NCBI GenBank assembly: GCA_013812245.1 | Contig: JACCTS010000380.1 | Coordinates: 1 to 33,200 of the forward strand | From: Rubrobacter sp. | GTDB taxonomy: Bacteria; Actinomycetota; Rubrobacteria; Rubrobacterales; Rubrobacteraceae | Direction: 5' to 3' | DNA length: 33,200 bases | In this document: positions 23,826 through 31,205 of the stretch, one piece after another | Layout: the number at the start of each line of letters is the position of its first letter | Numbering within the stretch: the stretch's first letter is position 1 | Program-made: the position numbers and the translations under genes | The notes under the pieces: model-generated | Seen by the model: the letters and a program-made list of their open reading frames with translations, nothing else | What the model was told of the DNA's origin: nothing | Databases searched by the model: none

Positions 23826-24761
23826 TTGGAGACGACCCAGCGCAACACTGAGCATATTTCGGATCTCTTCGAGAAAATGGGTGGAGCCGTGACGGACGGT
23901 TTTCCCGCTATTCACTCCCCCGTCAGCCATACGGAGGCCGGAACACCGTATCTGCGGGCGCCCGGCGTAGTCATGCTGGCCCGGCCCCAGACCAACGTCG
24001 CAGGGCTCGCCGGGTTCCTGGAGGGCTTTGATCCGGACCTGAACTTCCCTGAGTACGTCAACGATCCCACACCACTTCCTGACTCATCTCAGCTCTGCAA
24101 GACGGCGGGACAGCTCTGCTACGCGAGCTTCGGACCGAGACGCACGACCAACGAGAACGCCGCTGCCTACATCGGGCGGTTGACCTCAGCGGGGCACGGC
24201 TCGGTTCTGGAGCACGCGAACTTCAGCTTCCTGCTCTACGGCATCAGCCGCAGCGTGACCCACGAACTGGTGCGCCACAGAGCCGGGGTTGGTTTTTCAC
24301 AGATTTCACAGCGCTATGTTTCTGGGAGTGTGCTGCGCTTCGTGGAACGACCGGAGTACACGGAAGACGCGGAGCTTCATCGGCTGTTCGAGGAGCGGGC
24401 CGACCGGGCCGCCGCGGAGTACGAGGAGATGGCCGGGCGTCTGCTGGAGTACCAGGAGGGCGGGAACACCATGCTCTCCGCGGATTACAAGACAGACGCG
24501 CGCAAGAAGGTGCAACAGACCGCGCGTTCGCTGCTTCCGAACGAGACGGAAGCGCCGATGGTGTTCACGGGGAACGTCCGGGCGCTGCGGCACATCGTTG
24601 AGATGCGGGCCGACGCGCACGCGGAAAGTGAGATCCGGAACCTCGCCGTCCGTCTCTTCCTGTGCCTCCGGGAGGCCGACCACATCCTCTTCGGGGACTA
24701 CGTGCTCGATACGCTCCCGGACGGTACCCACACCGTCGCGACCGAGCATCGTAAAGCCTAG
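23826..24761 (+). CDS. thyX: FAD-dependent thymidylate synthase
   Basis: Makes dTMP from dUMP using methylene-THF, with FAD and NADPH. The ThyX signature region is R150-H151-R152-AGVGFSQI-S161-QRY; the spacing RHR-x8-S is one residue longer than the textbook RHR-x7-S. FAD/dUMP-binding LTSAGHGSVLEHANFSF precedes it. At 311 residues it is longer than the usual 220-260, with a ~50-residue N-terminal extension and a full C-terminal half ending in LRHIVEMRADAHAESEIRNLAVRLF. TTG 23826 follows GAGGAGGAAG. With dut at 30023, the window holds two steps of dTMP supply. Confidence 0.92.
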   Translation: METTQRNTEHISDLFEKMGGAVTDGFPAIHSPVSHTEAGTPYLRAPGVVMLARPQTNVAGLAGFLEGFDPDLNFPEYVNDPTPLPDSSQLCKTAGQLCYASFGPRRTTNENAAAYIGRLTSAGHGSVLEHANFSFLLYGISRSVTHELVRHRAGVGFSQISQRYVSGSVLRFVERPEYTEDAELHRLFEERADRAAAEYEEMAGRLLEYQEGGNTMLSADYKTDARKKVQQTARSLLPNETEAPMVFTGNVRALRHIVEMRADAHAESEIRNLAVRLFLCLREADHILFGDYVLDTLPDGTHTVATEHRKA

Positions 24762-24825
24762 ATAGAGGTGCGGTCTCGTCAGATAGTATTAGCAACGGTG
24801 TGCTGTCGGTAATGAGGGAAGACGG

Positions 24826-25128
24826 ATGGCGGACGGTGACGAGGAACTGGCCGCTGAAGGCAGAGAGACAAAGGAGCAAACAGGCGTCGAGGATGTCCAC
24901 GAGGCGTTGCGGTCAGAAGAGGTGACCATCGTGGACGTGCGGGAGCAGGAGGAATGGGAGGTGGACCACATCCCGGGCGCGAAGCTCATCCCGCTAGGCT
25001 CGCTGGGGAGCAGGGCTGCCGGGGAGTTGCCGGACCGCGACGCGCGTATTGTGGTCCAGTGCGCCGCCGGTGGCCGGGGCGCGCAGACGGCGAGAACGCT
25101 CCGGGAGATGGGTTACGAGGTCGAGTAG
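24826..25128 (+). CDS. Short rhodanese-domain protein
   Basis: A 100-residue cytoplasmic protein, probably a sulfur carrier/transferase of the GlpE/PspE class. It contains VTIVDVREQEEWEVDHIPGA and the active-site C79 in VVQCAAGGRGAQTA. It ends at GYEVE, just where homologues normally continue with a GG-xx-AW helix of ~15-20 residues, so the C-terminus appears clipped. ATG 24826 has GAGGGAAG upstream. It runs into the N-terminal region of the MFS transporter gene in another frame. Confidence 0.8.
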   Translation: MADGDEELAAEGRETKEQTGVEDVHEALRSEEVTIVDVREQEEWEVDHIPGAKLIPLGSLGSRAAGELPDRDARIVVQCAAGGRGAQTARTLREMGYEVE

Positions 25129-25147
25129 CCACCGGACGCTCCTGGCG

Positions 25148-26272
25148 GTGGAGCTGGGGGCGTTCGCCTTTTTCGGATTCTTCTGGGGCAACTTTGCGGT
25201 CCTGTTGGCCGACCTGAGCCGCGCGTTGGACCTCTCTCCCGGCCCCCTCGGGTTCGCGCTCTTCGTCGGGGCGGCGGCTTCGATCCTGGCGATGGCGGTT
25301 CTCGGGCGGACCTCCGACCGCATCGGGCGGCGGACGTACCTCGTGATCTGGGCCTGCGTCTTCGGATTTGGTATCTGCGGCCTGGCCTTCGCCGGCGGCT
25401 ACGCCTTCTTCCTGGTTGTCCTGGTGATCCTGTACGCAGCGGGCGGTCTCTACGACGTGGGCATGAACGCCGTGGCCGTGGACCTGGAGAGGGCCGCGGG
25501 CCGTCGCTTCATGTCGTACCTGCACGCCGGTTTCTCCGGCGGGGGCGCGGTCGGCGCCCTCTCCGCCGGAGCCCTCCTGCAGGCCGGGGTGAACTACCGC
25601 TACGTGTATCTCGGGGTACTGATACCGTTGGTCGCCGTGGTCGCCGCTTTCCTGACGGCCCGGTTTCCCCAATCGGAGCAACCGGTGGATGGAGAGAAGA
25701 CCGGGACGCTGGCGTTGTACCGGAACGTGTCCCTCATGCTGGTCGCCGTGATCGCCACGTTGGGACTTCTGGCGGAGGGAGAGATGGAGCACTGGTCCGG
25801 CGTATACCTGCGGCAGACGCTGGAGTTGCCCGCGTTGCTCGGTGGATCTGGCGTGGCAGTGTTCTACGGCGCGATGGCTGTTGGGCGTCTGGCCGCCGCC
25901 GGAACCATAGTCCGCTTTGGGGACCGCCGAACCCTCATCGGCGCGGGCCTGCTGACGGCGACCGGGATGGCGCTTGCGCTCGTCACCCGGGAACCACTGC
26001 TCGTGGTGGCCGGGTTCCTGGTGGTCGGGCTGGCGCTCTCGGCGGTGGTGCCCATAGCCTTCTCGCTCGCAGGGGGTCTCGCGCCAGGGCGGGCGGGGAC
26101 CGCCATCTCGGCCGTCACCACGCTGGCGTACGGCGGGTTCTTGCTGGGGCCAGTGATCGTGGGCGGCCTAGCGGAAGTCCTCGGCCTGCGCGTTGCCCTG
26201 GCGACCATAGCGGTGGCGGGGATACTGGTCTTTGTTCTCTCGTTGCGCGTGAAGTCTTCGCGGTCCGGTTAG
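25148..26272 (+). CDS. MFS transporter
   Basis: Major facilitator of 374 residues from GTG 25148. Helix 1 is GAFAFFGFFWGNFAVLLADL; the helix 2-3 loop reads GRTSDRIGRRTYL, the standard MFS motif A; about 12 helices follow. In loop and body character it resembles the fucose-permease-like or BypA-type proteins. Substrate unknown. The start is unclear: the frame is open back to TTG 25049 and GTG 25070 inside the rhodanese gene, and the sequence just before helix 1 (SSHRTLLAV) looks like real protein but has no start codon. No SD precedes any choice. Ends flush against the convergent thermonuclease gene (stops at 26272 and 26273). Confidence 0.8.
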   Translation: MELGAFAFFGFFWGNFAVLLADLSRALDLSPGPLGFALFVGAAASILAMAVLGRTSDRIGRRTYLVIWACVFGFGICGLAFAGGYAFFLVVLVILYAAGGLYDVGMNAVAVDLERAAGRRFMSYLHAGFSGGGAVGALSAGALLQAGVNYRYVYLGVLIPLVAVVAAFLTARFPQSEQPVDGEKTGTLALYRNVSLMLVAVIATLGLLAEGEMEHWSGVYLRQTLELPALLGGSGVAVFYGAMAVGRLAAAGTIVRFGDRRTLIGAGLLTATGMALALVTREPLLVVAGFLVVGLALSAVVPIAFSLAGGLAPGRAGTAISAVTTLAYGGFLLGPVIVGGLAEVLGLRVALATIAVAGILVFVLSLRVKSSRSG

Positions 26273-27169
26273 CTACCTCTCGCAGGCCACACCGTCATCG
26301 TCACCATCCAGGTAGTTCGGGTCCGAGGGATCCTGCTCTAGGACTTTCTGGGCTTCTTTCTGGGTTGCGAAATCCGCGCAGTCGAGGTCAATGTCTCCAT
26401 TCGACTTCGCCTCCCCTGAGCCCGAAGAAGGTTGTTTCTTTACCCCGGATCGAGAGCAGCTACCGCCTATCCCGTTGCCCCTGTCTGTTTGCTGGCAGAG
26501 CTCTTCCTCGGAGAGTCCCCACAGACCCCTTTCGTCCCCTCTGACGTCCCTCTGTGCCTCCCTGAAACGGTCAACGTGCCTGACGTTCGGCGGGAAAGTT
26601 GCCACTTGCGCGTATCCCTCTTCGACGAGAACTTCGTTGAACATCCGGCCATCCGGCAGGTGGACGTAGGCCAGGAGCCTTCCGTAAGGGTCTCTCTTCT
26701 GCACGTCCAGTTCGAGGACAACGTCCTTGCCTTCCAGGTGTCTCTTCGCAAACTCCGAAGCCTCCGCCCCGTACGGCTGCGTCCCGAAGTGGGTTTCGGG
26801 CGTGTCGACCCCGATCAGACGCACCCTTGCGAAGCCTTCTACGGAAGGCGAGATGTCCACGGTGTCTCCGTCCACCACGCGGGTTACGGTAGTGTCGTAA
26901 GGTGCCGCTTCGTCCGCGTTCCGGGAAGCCTGCCCCACCGAAGCCTCGGAAGCGGCATCGGGAGAAGAGGCGTTGTCCAAGGACTGTGAGATCCCACCCA
27001 AAGTCAGCGTGAGCGCCAGAGAGACGGCGGCGGCTACTCCAAAGGTTCTTATCGGCTTGTGCCTGGAGCTTCGCAAGAGGAGCCCGCAGACGCTCGCCGC
27101 GAATGCCAGCAGCGAGATCAGGGCAAGTATACCGACGAAGATCGAAATACCCTGGACCACGACGTTCAA
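26273..27169 (-). CDS. Thermonuclease (SNase) with N-terminal membrane helices and excalibur domain
   Basis: A 298-residue calcium-type nuclease. Two hydrophobic segments lie at ~5-33 and ~42-62, then a Ser/Ala-rich linker. The SNase domain (~92-225) keeps all catalytic residues: R117 and E125 in RLIGVDTPE, and R164 in DPYGR. The C-terminus is an excalibur domain (DLDCADFATQKEAQ... DGDDDGVACE) with a D-x-D-x-D-G calcium loop. It is probably membrane-anchored with the nuclease outside. TTG 27169 is preceded by GGAGG at 8 bases. Likely roles: nutrient DNA use or extracellular DNA processing. Confidence 0.9.
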   Translation of the reverse strand: MNVVVQGISIFVGILALISLLAFAASVCGLLLRSSRHKPIRTFGVAAAVSLALTLTLGGISQSLDNASSPDAASEASVGQASRNADEAAPYDTTVTRVVDGDTVDISPSVEGFARVRLIGVDTPETHFGTQPYGAEASEFAKRHLEGKDVVLELDVQKRDPYGRLLAYVHLPDGRMFNEVLVEEGYAQVATFPPNVRHVDRFREAQRDVRGDERGLWGLSEEELCQQTDRGNGIGGSCSRSGVKKQPSSGSGEAKSNGDIDLDCADFATQKEAQKVLEQDPSDPNYLDGDDDGVACER

Positions 27170-27215
27170 CTTCGTCGCCTCCTAAGTCGCGGGATACTCC
27201 AGGGGCCTGCTCCGG

Positions 27216-28931
27216 TCAGCCGGTGGCGGCCTTCGCGAGGCGCTCCTCCGCGTCGGCGACCTCGGGGTCTTCGATGCGCTTGAAGAGGGGCTTCGCTCCC
27301 TTTACCCGGTATTCATTCGGCAGGCCGTCGAGATCGGAGATGCGGGAGATGGGACCGGGGAAGAAGCTTTGCAGACGCTCCACGGCGTTCGGGACGTATG
27401 GGACCATGTGGTAGGCGATGGAGCCGAGCAACACGCAGCAGGCGTACAGGTCGGCCCTGGTTTGCTCCGGATTCTCCTTGCGGGTCTTCCACGGGGCTGC
27501 GGCGTCGAAGAAGCGGTTGGCCCGCCGTCCCATCGCCAGCAGCTCACCGAGCGCGTCGCGCGGGCGCGGGGCCATCATCCGTTGCTCGAATCGAGCTTCG
27601 AGGGCTTTGAAGTCTGCGAAGACCTCGCTCGCCTCTTCCGATAAGCTCTCGGGACGCGGAAGCTCACCTTCGAAGTATTTCTCGACGAAAGAGAGAACAC
27701 GGTTTATGTAGTTGCCGAGGTTGCCTATGAGGTCCGAGTTGACCCTGATCTGGAAGTCTCGCCAGGAGAAAACCACGTCCCCGGTCTCCGGCAGGTTGGA
27801 GGCCAGATAGAAACGCAGGGGGTCGGCGGGGAACCGGTCCAGAGCCTCATGCACCCATACGGCCAGGTTACGGCTGGTGGACATCTGCATGGCGCGGCGC
27901 TCGCCGTCAACGACGACCTCGAGGTTCATAAACTCGTTGGCCGGCACGTCGTAGGGCAGGATGAACGGCTCCTCGCCGTCCTCGCCGACGCCCATGAGCT
28001 GGGCGGGCCACATCGTGGTGTGGAAGACCGTATTGTCCTTCGCGAGGAAGTGAAACATCTTCGTGCCCGGCTCCTGCCAGTACTCGCGCCACCTGTCGGG
28101 CTCGCCGAGCTTCTCCGCCCATTCGGCCGTCGAGGAGACGTAGCCGATGCAGGCGTCGAACCACACGTAGAACCTCTTGTCCTCGAAACCGGGCTCCGGG
28201 ACGGGGACACCCCAGGAGATGTCGCGTGTGATCGGCCGTTTCTCCAACCCGCTGTCTATGATGCCGAGGATGAAGTTCTTGACGGAGGATCGCCAGTGCT
28301 CCTGGCCGTTTATGTATTTACGGAGCCGATCCGAGAACTGCGGGAGGTTCAGGTATAGGTGCGTCGTCTCCCTGACCTCCACGGGTCCGCCCGTGACCTT
28401 CGAGTGGGGCTCTATCAGCTCGTACGCCTCATACCAGGAGCCGCAGTTGTCGCACTGGTCGCCCCGCGCCTCCTTGTAGCCGCACACCGGGCACGTTCCC
28501 TCAACGTAGCGATCCGGCAGGAAACGTCCCTCCGAAGGGCTGTACATCTGCTGGCTCTCAGCCTCAGAGATGTACCCGCCCTCTTTTAGCTTGCGGTAGA
28601 AGAGCTGGGTGTTCCTGGCGTGTACTTCGGTCGATGTCTGCGAGAAGTTGTCGAAGGAGATCCCGAGCCGTCCGAACGTCTCGTTCATGTGCGCCCACCA
28701 GTAGTTGACGACTTCCTTCGGGTCCTTACCCTCCCGCTCCGCCCTGAGCGTGATCGGGACGCCATGATCGTCCGTGCCGCACACGTACACGACATCTTCA
28801 CCGCGGGTCCGCAGATACCTCACGAAAGCGTCCGCCGGCAGGTACGCGCCCACGATCTGCCCGACGTGCAACGGCCCGTTGGCGTACGGCAAAGCCGAGG
28901 TCACGAGGTACCGCTGTCTTCTCTCTTCCAT
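27216..28931 (-). CDS. metG: Methionyl-tRNA synthetase
   Basis: Charges initiator and elongator tRNA-Met. 571 residues, class I. The first signature reads YANGPLHVGQ (H22-V-G-Q25) where HIGH is expected, and the second reads Q349-M-S-T-S353 where KMSKS is expected. A zinc knuckle C147-x2-C150-x9-C160-x2-C163 is complete. The conserved W-F-x-G-K-D region reads FHFLAKDN. The C-terminal anticodon domain has NLGNYINRVLSFVEKYF and AAPWKTRKENPEQT; there is no C-terminal tRNA-binding (EMAP) domain. ATG 28931 has -10 TATTCT 6 bases upstream and no SD, so it may be leaderless. The altered motifs suggest an unusual subfamily; it is intact and likely functional. Confidence 0.92.
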   Translation of the reverse strand: MEERRQRYLVTSALPYANGPLHVGQIVGAYLPADAFVRYLRTRGEDVVYVCGTDDHGVPITLRAEREGKDPKEVVNYWWAHMNETFGRLGISFDNFSQTSTEVHARNTQLFYRKLKEGGYISEAESQQMYSPSEGRFLPDRYVEGTCPVCGYKEARGDQCDNCGSWYEAYELIEPHSKVTGGPVEVRETTHLYLNLPQFSDRLRKYINGQEHWRSSVKNFILGIIDSGLEKRPITRDISWGVPVPEPGFEDKRFYVWFDACIGYVSSTAEWAEKLGEPDRWREYWQEPGTKMFHFLAKDNTVFHTTMWPAQLMGVGEDGEEPFILPYDVPANEFMNLEVVVDGERRAMQMSTSRNLAVWVHEALDRFPADPLRFYLASNLPETGDVVFSWRDFQIRVNSDLIGNLGNYINRVLSFVEKYFEGELPRPESLSEEASEVFADFKALEARFEQRMMAPRPRDALGELLAMGRRANRFFDAAAPWKTRKENPEQTRADLYACCVLLGSIAYHMVPYVPNAVERLQSFFPGPISRISDLDGLPNEYRVKGAKPLFKRIEDPEVADAEERLAKAATG

Positions 28932-28937
28932 ACCAAA

Positions 28938-28943
28938 AGAATA
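28938..28943 (-). promoter_or_regulatory. Possible -10 (TATTCT) for a leaderless metG
   Basis: Minus-strand TATTCT (28943-28938) ends 6 bases before the ATG at 28931. No SD is present. No -35 match. Confidence 0.4.
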
Positions 28944-29029
28944 GCATCTGAGTCCACCCCCCGGTCCGAACCCTCCACGGCCTCCCCCAAGAACCCTGAA
29001 CTACCGGTGCAGACTCGAAACGTAAAGCG

Positions 29030-29056
29030 AGCTTGACAAAGCTGTATTGTCAAGCT
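29030..29056. promoter_or_regulatory. 10-bp operator dyad across the xre promoter
   Basis: AGCTTGACAA (29030-29039) and TTGTCAAGCT (29047-29056) form a perfect 10+7+10 inverted repeat that contains the -35 and reaches the first base of the -10. Typical geometry for autorepression by the XRE protein encoded 13 bases downstream. Confidence 0.8.
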
Positions 29057-29061
29057 AACTT
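29033..29061 (+). promoter_or_regulatory. Sigma-A promoter of the xre operon
   Basis: TTGACA (29033-29038), 17 bp, TAACTT (29056-29061). The ATG at 29069 lies 7 bases after the -10, so the mRNA is probably leaderless. Confidence 0.8.
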
Positions 29062-29068
29062 TACAGAC

Positions 29069-29266
29069 ATGGAGAACGGCGTACGAGATTTGAGGACGAG
29101 CAGGGGGCTATCCCAGGGGAGATTGGCGGAGGAGATGGGGGTATCCCGGCAGACCATCAACGCCATAGAGACAGGCCGTTACACGCCGTCGCTGCCGCTG
29201 GCGATTTCGCTGTCCCGGTTCTTCGGGCGACCCGTAGAGGAGGTATTCCGTGCCGACGAGCAATAG
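29069..29266 (+). CDS. XRE-family transcriptional regulator
   Basis: A 65-residue single-domain helix-turn-helix protein: VRDLRTSRGLSQGRLAEEMGVSRQTINAIETGRYTPSLPLAISLSRFFGRPVEEVF, in which LSQGRLAEEMGVSRQTINAIE is the HTH. This minimal type often represses its own operon together with a membrane-protein gene. ATG 29069 was chosen because the -10 ends 7 bases before it; an in-frame upstream start at 29033 would lie inside the promoter. The next gene overlaps by 17 bases and has its own SD (GAGGAGG), so coupling is likely. Confidence 0.88.
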   Translation: MENGVRDLRTSRGLSQGRLAEEMGVSRQTINAIETGRYTPSLPLAISLSRFFGRPVEEVFRADEQ

Positions 29267-29633
29267 GAAGTGGATGGTGCCGCTGCTGTGCCTGGCTTTC
29301 GGTGTGGCTTATTTGGCGGTGTTCTGGATCGGCGGGAACCCCGTAGCCGGGGTGGGGCCGTTCGTGATCATGGTCGGGTACGGCTTGCTGCTGTTGTTGG
29401 GCGGGCGCAGCGAGGTCATCCGCACACTGCGTGCCCAGCCGTCCGACGAGATGTGGAAGTCGTTCGATGTGCGGGCGAGCCTGTTCTCGTTCTTCGTTCT
29501 GGTGGTCGTGCTCATCGGCGCGGCGTTCTACGAGATAGCGCGAGGGCAGGATGCCCAGCCATACGTCCTGCTCTGTCTCGTGGGCGGCGCCAGCTACGTA
29601 GGAGCCTTGATCTGGCTCCGCCTGCGCTCGTGA
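29250..29633 (+). CDS. Four-helix membrane protein encoded with the XRE regulator
   Basis: A 127-residue integral membrane protein with helices at about 9-27, 33-52, 75-95 and 103-122, and a loop containing RSEVIRTLRAQPSDEMWKSFDVRA between helices 2 and 3. The layout, with an R-x-Q-S-DE-W--ID-type loop, is like the DUF2178-class membrane proteins that commonly accompany small XRE regulators. GTG 29250 lies 6 bases after GAGGAGG and overlaps xre by 17 bases. Function unknown; perhaps the membrane partner that signals to, or is controlled by, the regulator. Confidence 0.75.
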   Translation: MPTSNRKWMVPLLCLAFGVAYLAVFWIGGNPVAGVGPFVIMVGYGLLLLLGGRSEVIRTLRAQPSDEMWKSFDVRASLFSFFVLVVVLIGAAFYEIARGQDAQPYVLLCLVGGASYVGALIWLRLRS

Positions 29634-29686
29634 GGGTCGGGTACCAGAGTCGAACCGTTCATAGAACCGCAGAAAGGAGGTGTCTG

Positions 29687-29881
29687 ATGCTAAAGGAAGT
29701 CCCCATACTCCGGTTGACGTTGCTCTTCGTGGCCGTGCTCGCCTTCGGCGCTCTGTCCTGGATCAACGGCGGTCCCGTCGGTAATGTCGGGGCCTGGTTA
29801 GCGGTCGTGCTCGCCATCGGCGGGTCGGCGCTTGCCGGTCGCGGCTGTGTCCTGCGTCGCCTCAACCGCGAGCGTTCGTAG
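29687..29881 (+). CDS. Small two-helix membrane protein
   Basis: A 64-residue protein with hydrophobic helices at ~8-25 and ~33-50, an NGGPVGNVG turn between them and a basic tail (RGCVLRRLNRERS). The ATG at 29687 has a near-perfect SD AAAGGAGG 6 bases upstream. It is 53 bases after the larger membrane gene and before a terminator-like hairpin, so it probably belongs to the xre operon. The turn resembles the GGNPVAGVGP segment of the larger neighbour, hinting at a shared fold. No known family. Confidence 0.65.
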   Translation: MLKEVPILRLTLLFVAVLAFGALSWINGGPVGNVGAWLAVVLAIGGSALAGRGCVLRRLNRERS

Positions 29882-29901
29882 GCCAGGAACCGCCAACCAA
29901 C

Positions 29902-29932
29902 AGGGGACCGGGGCGTAATGTTCCGGTCCTCT
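29902..29932 (+). terminator. Hairpin terminator of the xre operon
   Basis: Stem AGGGGACCGG (29902-29911) / CCGGTCCTCT (29923-29932), 10 bp with one G-U, 11-base loop, 20 bases after the last stop. T-poor tail. Confidence 0.6.
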
Positions 29933-29989
29933 TCGCGTTCCCGAAATCCCATTCCGTAGCCTCGTACCACCCGGAAATGCGCCGGATTT

Positions 29990-30011
29990 TCCACGGACCT
30001 GTCCACGGACC
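29990..30011. repeat. Direct repeat TCCACGGACC twice upstream of dut
   Basis: Exact 10-mers at 29990-29999 and 30002-30011 with a 12-bp period, placed where a -35/activator site for dut would be. A weak -10 (TAAGAT, 30019-30024) follows. Confidence 0.55.
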
Positions 30012-30022
30012 CGCGTGCTAAG

Positions 30023-30493
30023 ATGGCGGTCTTCATGTCCCCCGATCCCCTGCTCAGAGTTCCTTTCCGGCGGCTCCGTCCGGAGGCGCGAGAGCCAGCG
30101 CGGTCTCACGCCGGGGACGCGGGCTACGACCTGCGGGCGGTGGACGAGATGGAGCTTCCACCGGGCGAGCGAGCGCTGGTGGGAACCGGCGTCTCGGTTG
30201 CCATCCCTGACGGGTACGCTGGGCTCGTGCTGCCGCGGAGCGGGCTCGCCGTGAGGTACGGGGTCTCGCTCGTAAACACTCCGGGGCTCATAGACTCCGG
30301 GTATCGGGGGGAGATCCAAATTCCCCTCATCAACCACGACCGCAGGGAGACCTTCCGCGTCGAGCGGGGGATGAGGATCGCGCAACTCGTCCTCGTGCGC
30401 GCCGGAGACGCCGTCTTCGTGGAGGTGGATCTCCTGGATGCCAGCGACGATGGCCGGGGAGAAGGAGGCTTCGGCTCCTCGGGCACGGCATGA
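30023..30493 (+). CDS. dut: dUTP diphosphatase
   Basis: Trimeric dUTPase hydrolysing dUTP to dUMP, which prevents uracil in DNA and supplies ThyX. All five motifs are present: AGDAGYDLRA (30-39), PRSG (71-74), NTPGLIDSGYRGE (85-97, catalytic D91), RIAQLVL (~118-124) and the C-terminal P-loop-like GRGEGGFGSSG. Length 156 is typical. The start could be ATG 30023 or ATG 30035; a weak -10 overlapping the first ATG would favour the second, and neither has a clear SD. The protein core starts at LLRVPFRRL, so both are compatible. Confidence 0.92.
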   Translation: MAVFMSPDPLLRVPFRRLRPEAREPARSHAGDAGYDLRAVDEMELPPGERALVGTGVSVAIPDGYAGLVLPRSGLAVRYGVSLVNTPGLIDSGYRGEIQIPLINHDRRETFRVERGMRIAQLVLVRAGDAVFVEVDLLDASDDGRGEGGFGSSGTA

Positions 30494-30548
30494 CCAGCCC
30501 AGGCCGCAGATCCTCTGTTCATGGTGCCTTCCGGGCGGGCGTCCGCTG

Positions 30549-31151
30549 ATGTTCCTGCTCCGGAAGCCTGACGAAGAGGCCATCGTGCGGTTCGTCGCTG
30601 CTCAGAGGAATCTTCCCTTCGCCTACCACGGGATCGGGGCCACCCGCGAGAGTGTGCCGCCGAAGGGATATGTGGCGGACCGCTACAGGGTGAAGCTCGG
30701 CAAGGGAGAGGAAGCGTACCGGCGGGCGAAGGAGGCCCTGAGGGGCTGGCGGCAGTTCGGCACCGGATGGACGAGCCTGCACCCTCCCGGCACCGGGATC
30801 GAGGTCGGGTCTGTGGTCGCCGTGCTCGCCCGGCATCTTGGTTTCTGGTCGCTCAACTCCGCCCGTGTCGTCTGCACGTTCGATGAGAGATCAGGCGAGC
30901 GTGGCGGGGTAGAACGCTTCGGCTTCGCCTACGGGACGCTTCCCGGTCACTCGGAGCGGGGCGAAGAGCTGTTCTCCGTCGAGTGGGACCACGCGGACGA
31001 TTCCGTCCACTACGCCGTCTTCGCCTTCTCGCGGCCCAACCATCTCCTGGCGTGGCCCGGCTATCCGTTCGCCCGGATGCTGCAGAGGCGTTTCAGAAGG
31101 GATTCAACGCGGGCGATGGTCGAGGCGGTAGGTGGGCCGTCTGTCCGGTGA
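30549..31151 (+). CDS. DUF1990 family protein
   Basis: A 200-residue soluble protein of the DUF1990 family. It begins MFLLRKPDEEAIVRFVAAQRNLPFAYHGIGATR and has HLGFWSLNSARVV, FGFAYGTLPGHSERGEELFSVEWD and YAVFAFSRPNHLLAWPGYPFARMLQRRFRRDS, the family's conserved GTLPGHxExGEE-F and SRP-x-x-LA-x-x-GYP blocks. No enzymatic role is established. ATG 30549 matches the usual family start; the frame continues upstream into dut. SD is weak. It may be co-transcribed with dut (55-base gap). Confidence 0.85.
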   Translation: MFLLRKPDEEAIVRFVAAQRNLPFAYHGIGATRESVPPKGYVADRYRVKLGKGEEAYRRAKEALRGWRQFGTGWTSLHPPGTGIEVGSVVAVLARHLGFWSLNSARVVCTFDERSGERGGVERFGFAYGTLPGHSERGEELFSVEWDHADDSVHYAVFAFSRPNHLLAWPGYPFARMLQRRFRRDSTRAMVEAVGGPSVR

Positions 31152-31190
31152 GTTCCGGGCCGAAGGTTCCGCTTCGTCGCGGGTAGTTGT

Positions 31191-31196
31191 TACACT
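31191..31196 (+). promoter_or_regulatory. -10 (TACACT) for a leaderless YdjM-like gene
   Basis: TACACT ends 9 bases before the TTG at 31206. No SD is present. No -35 match at 17 bp. Confidence 0.5.
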
Positions 31197-31205
31197 TCGC
31201 CCGGT

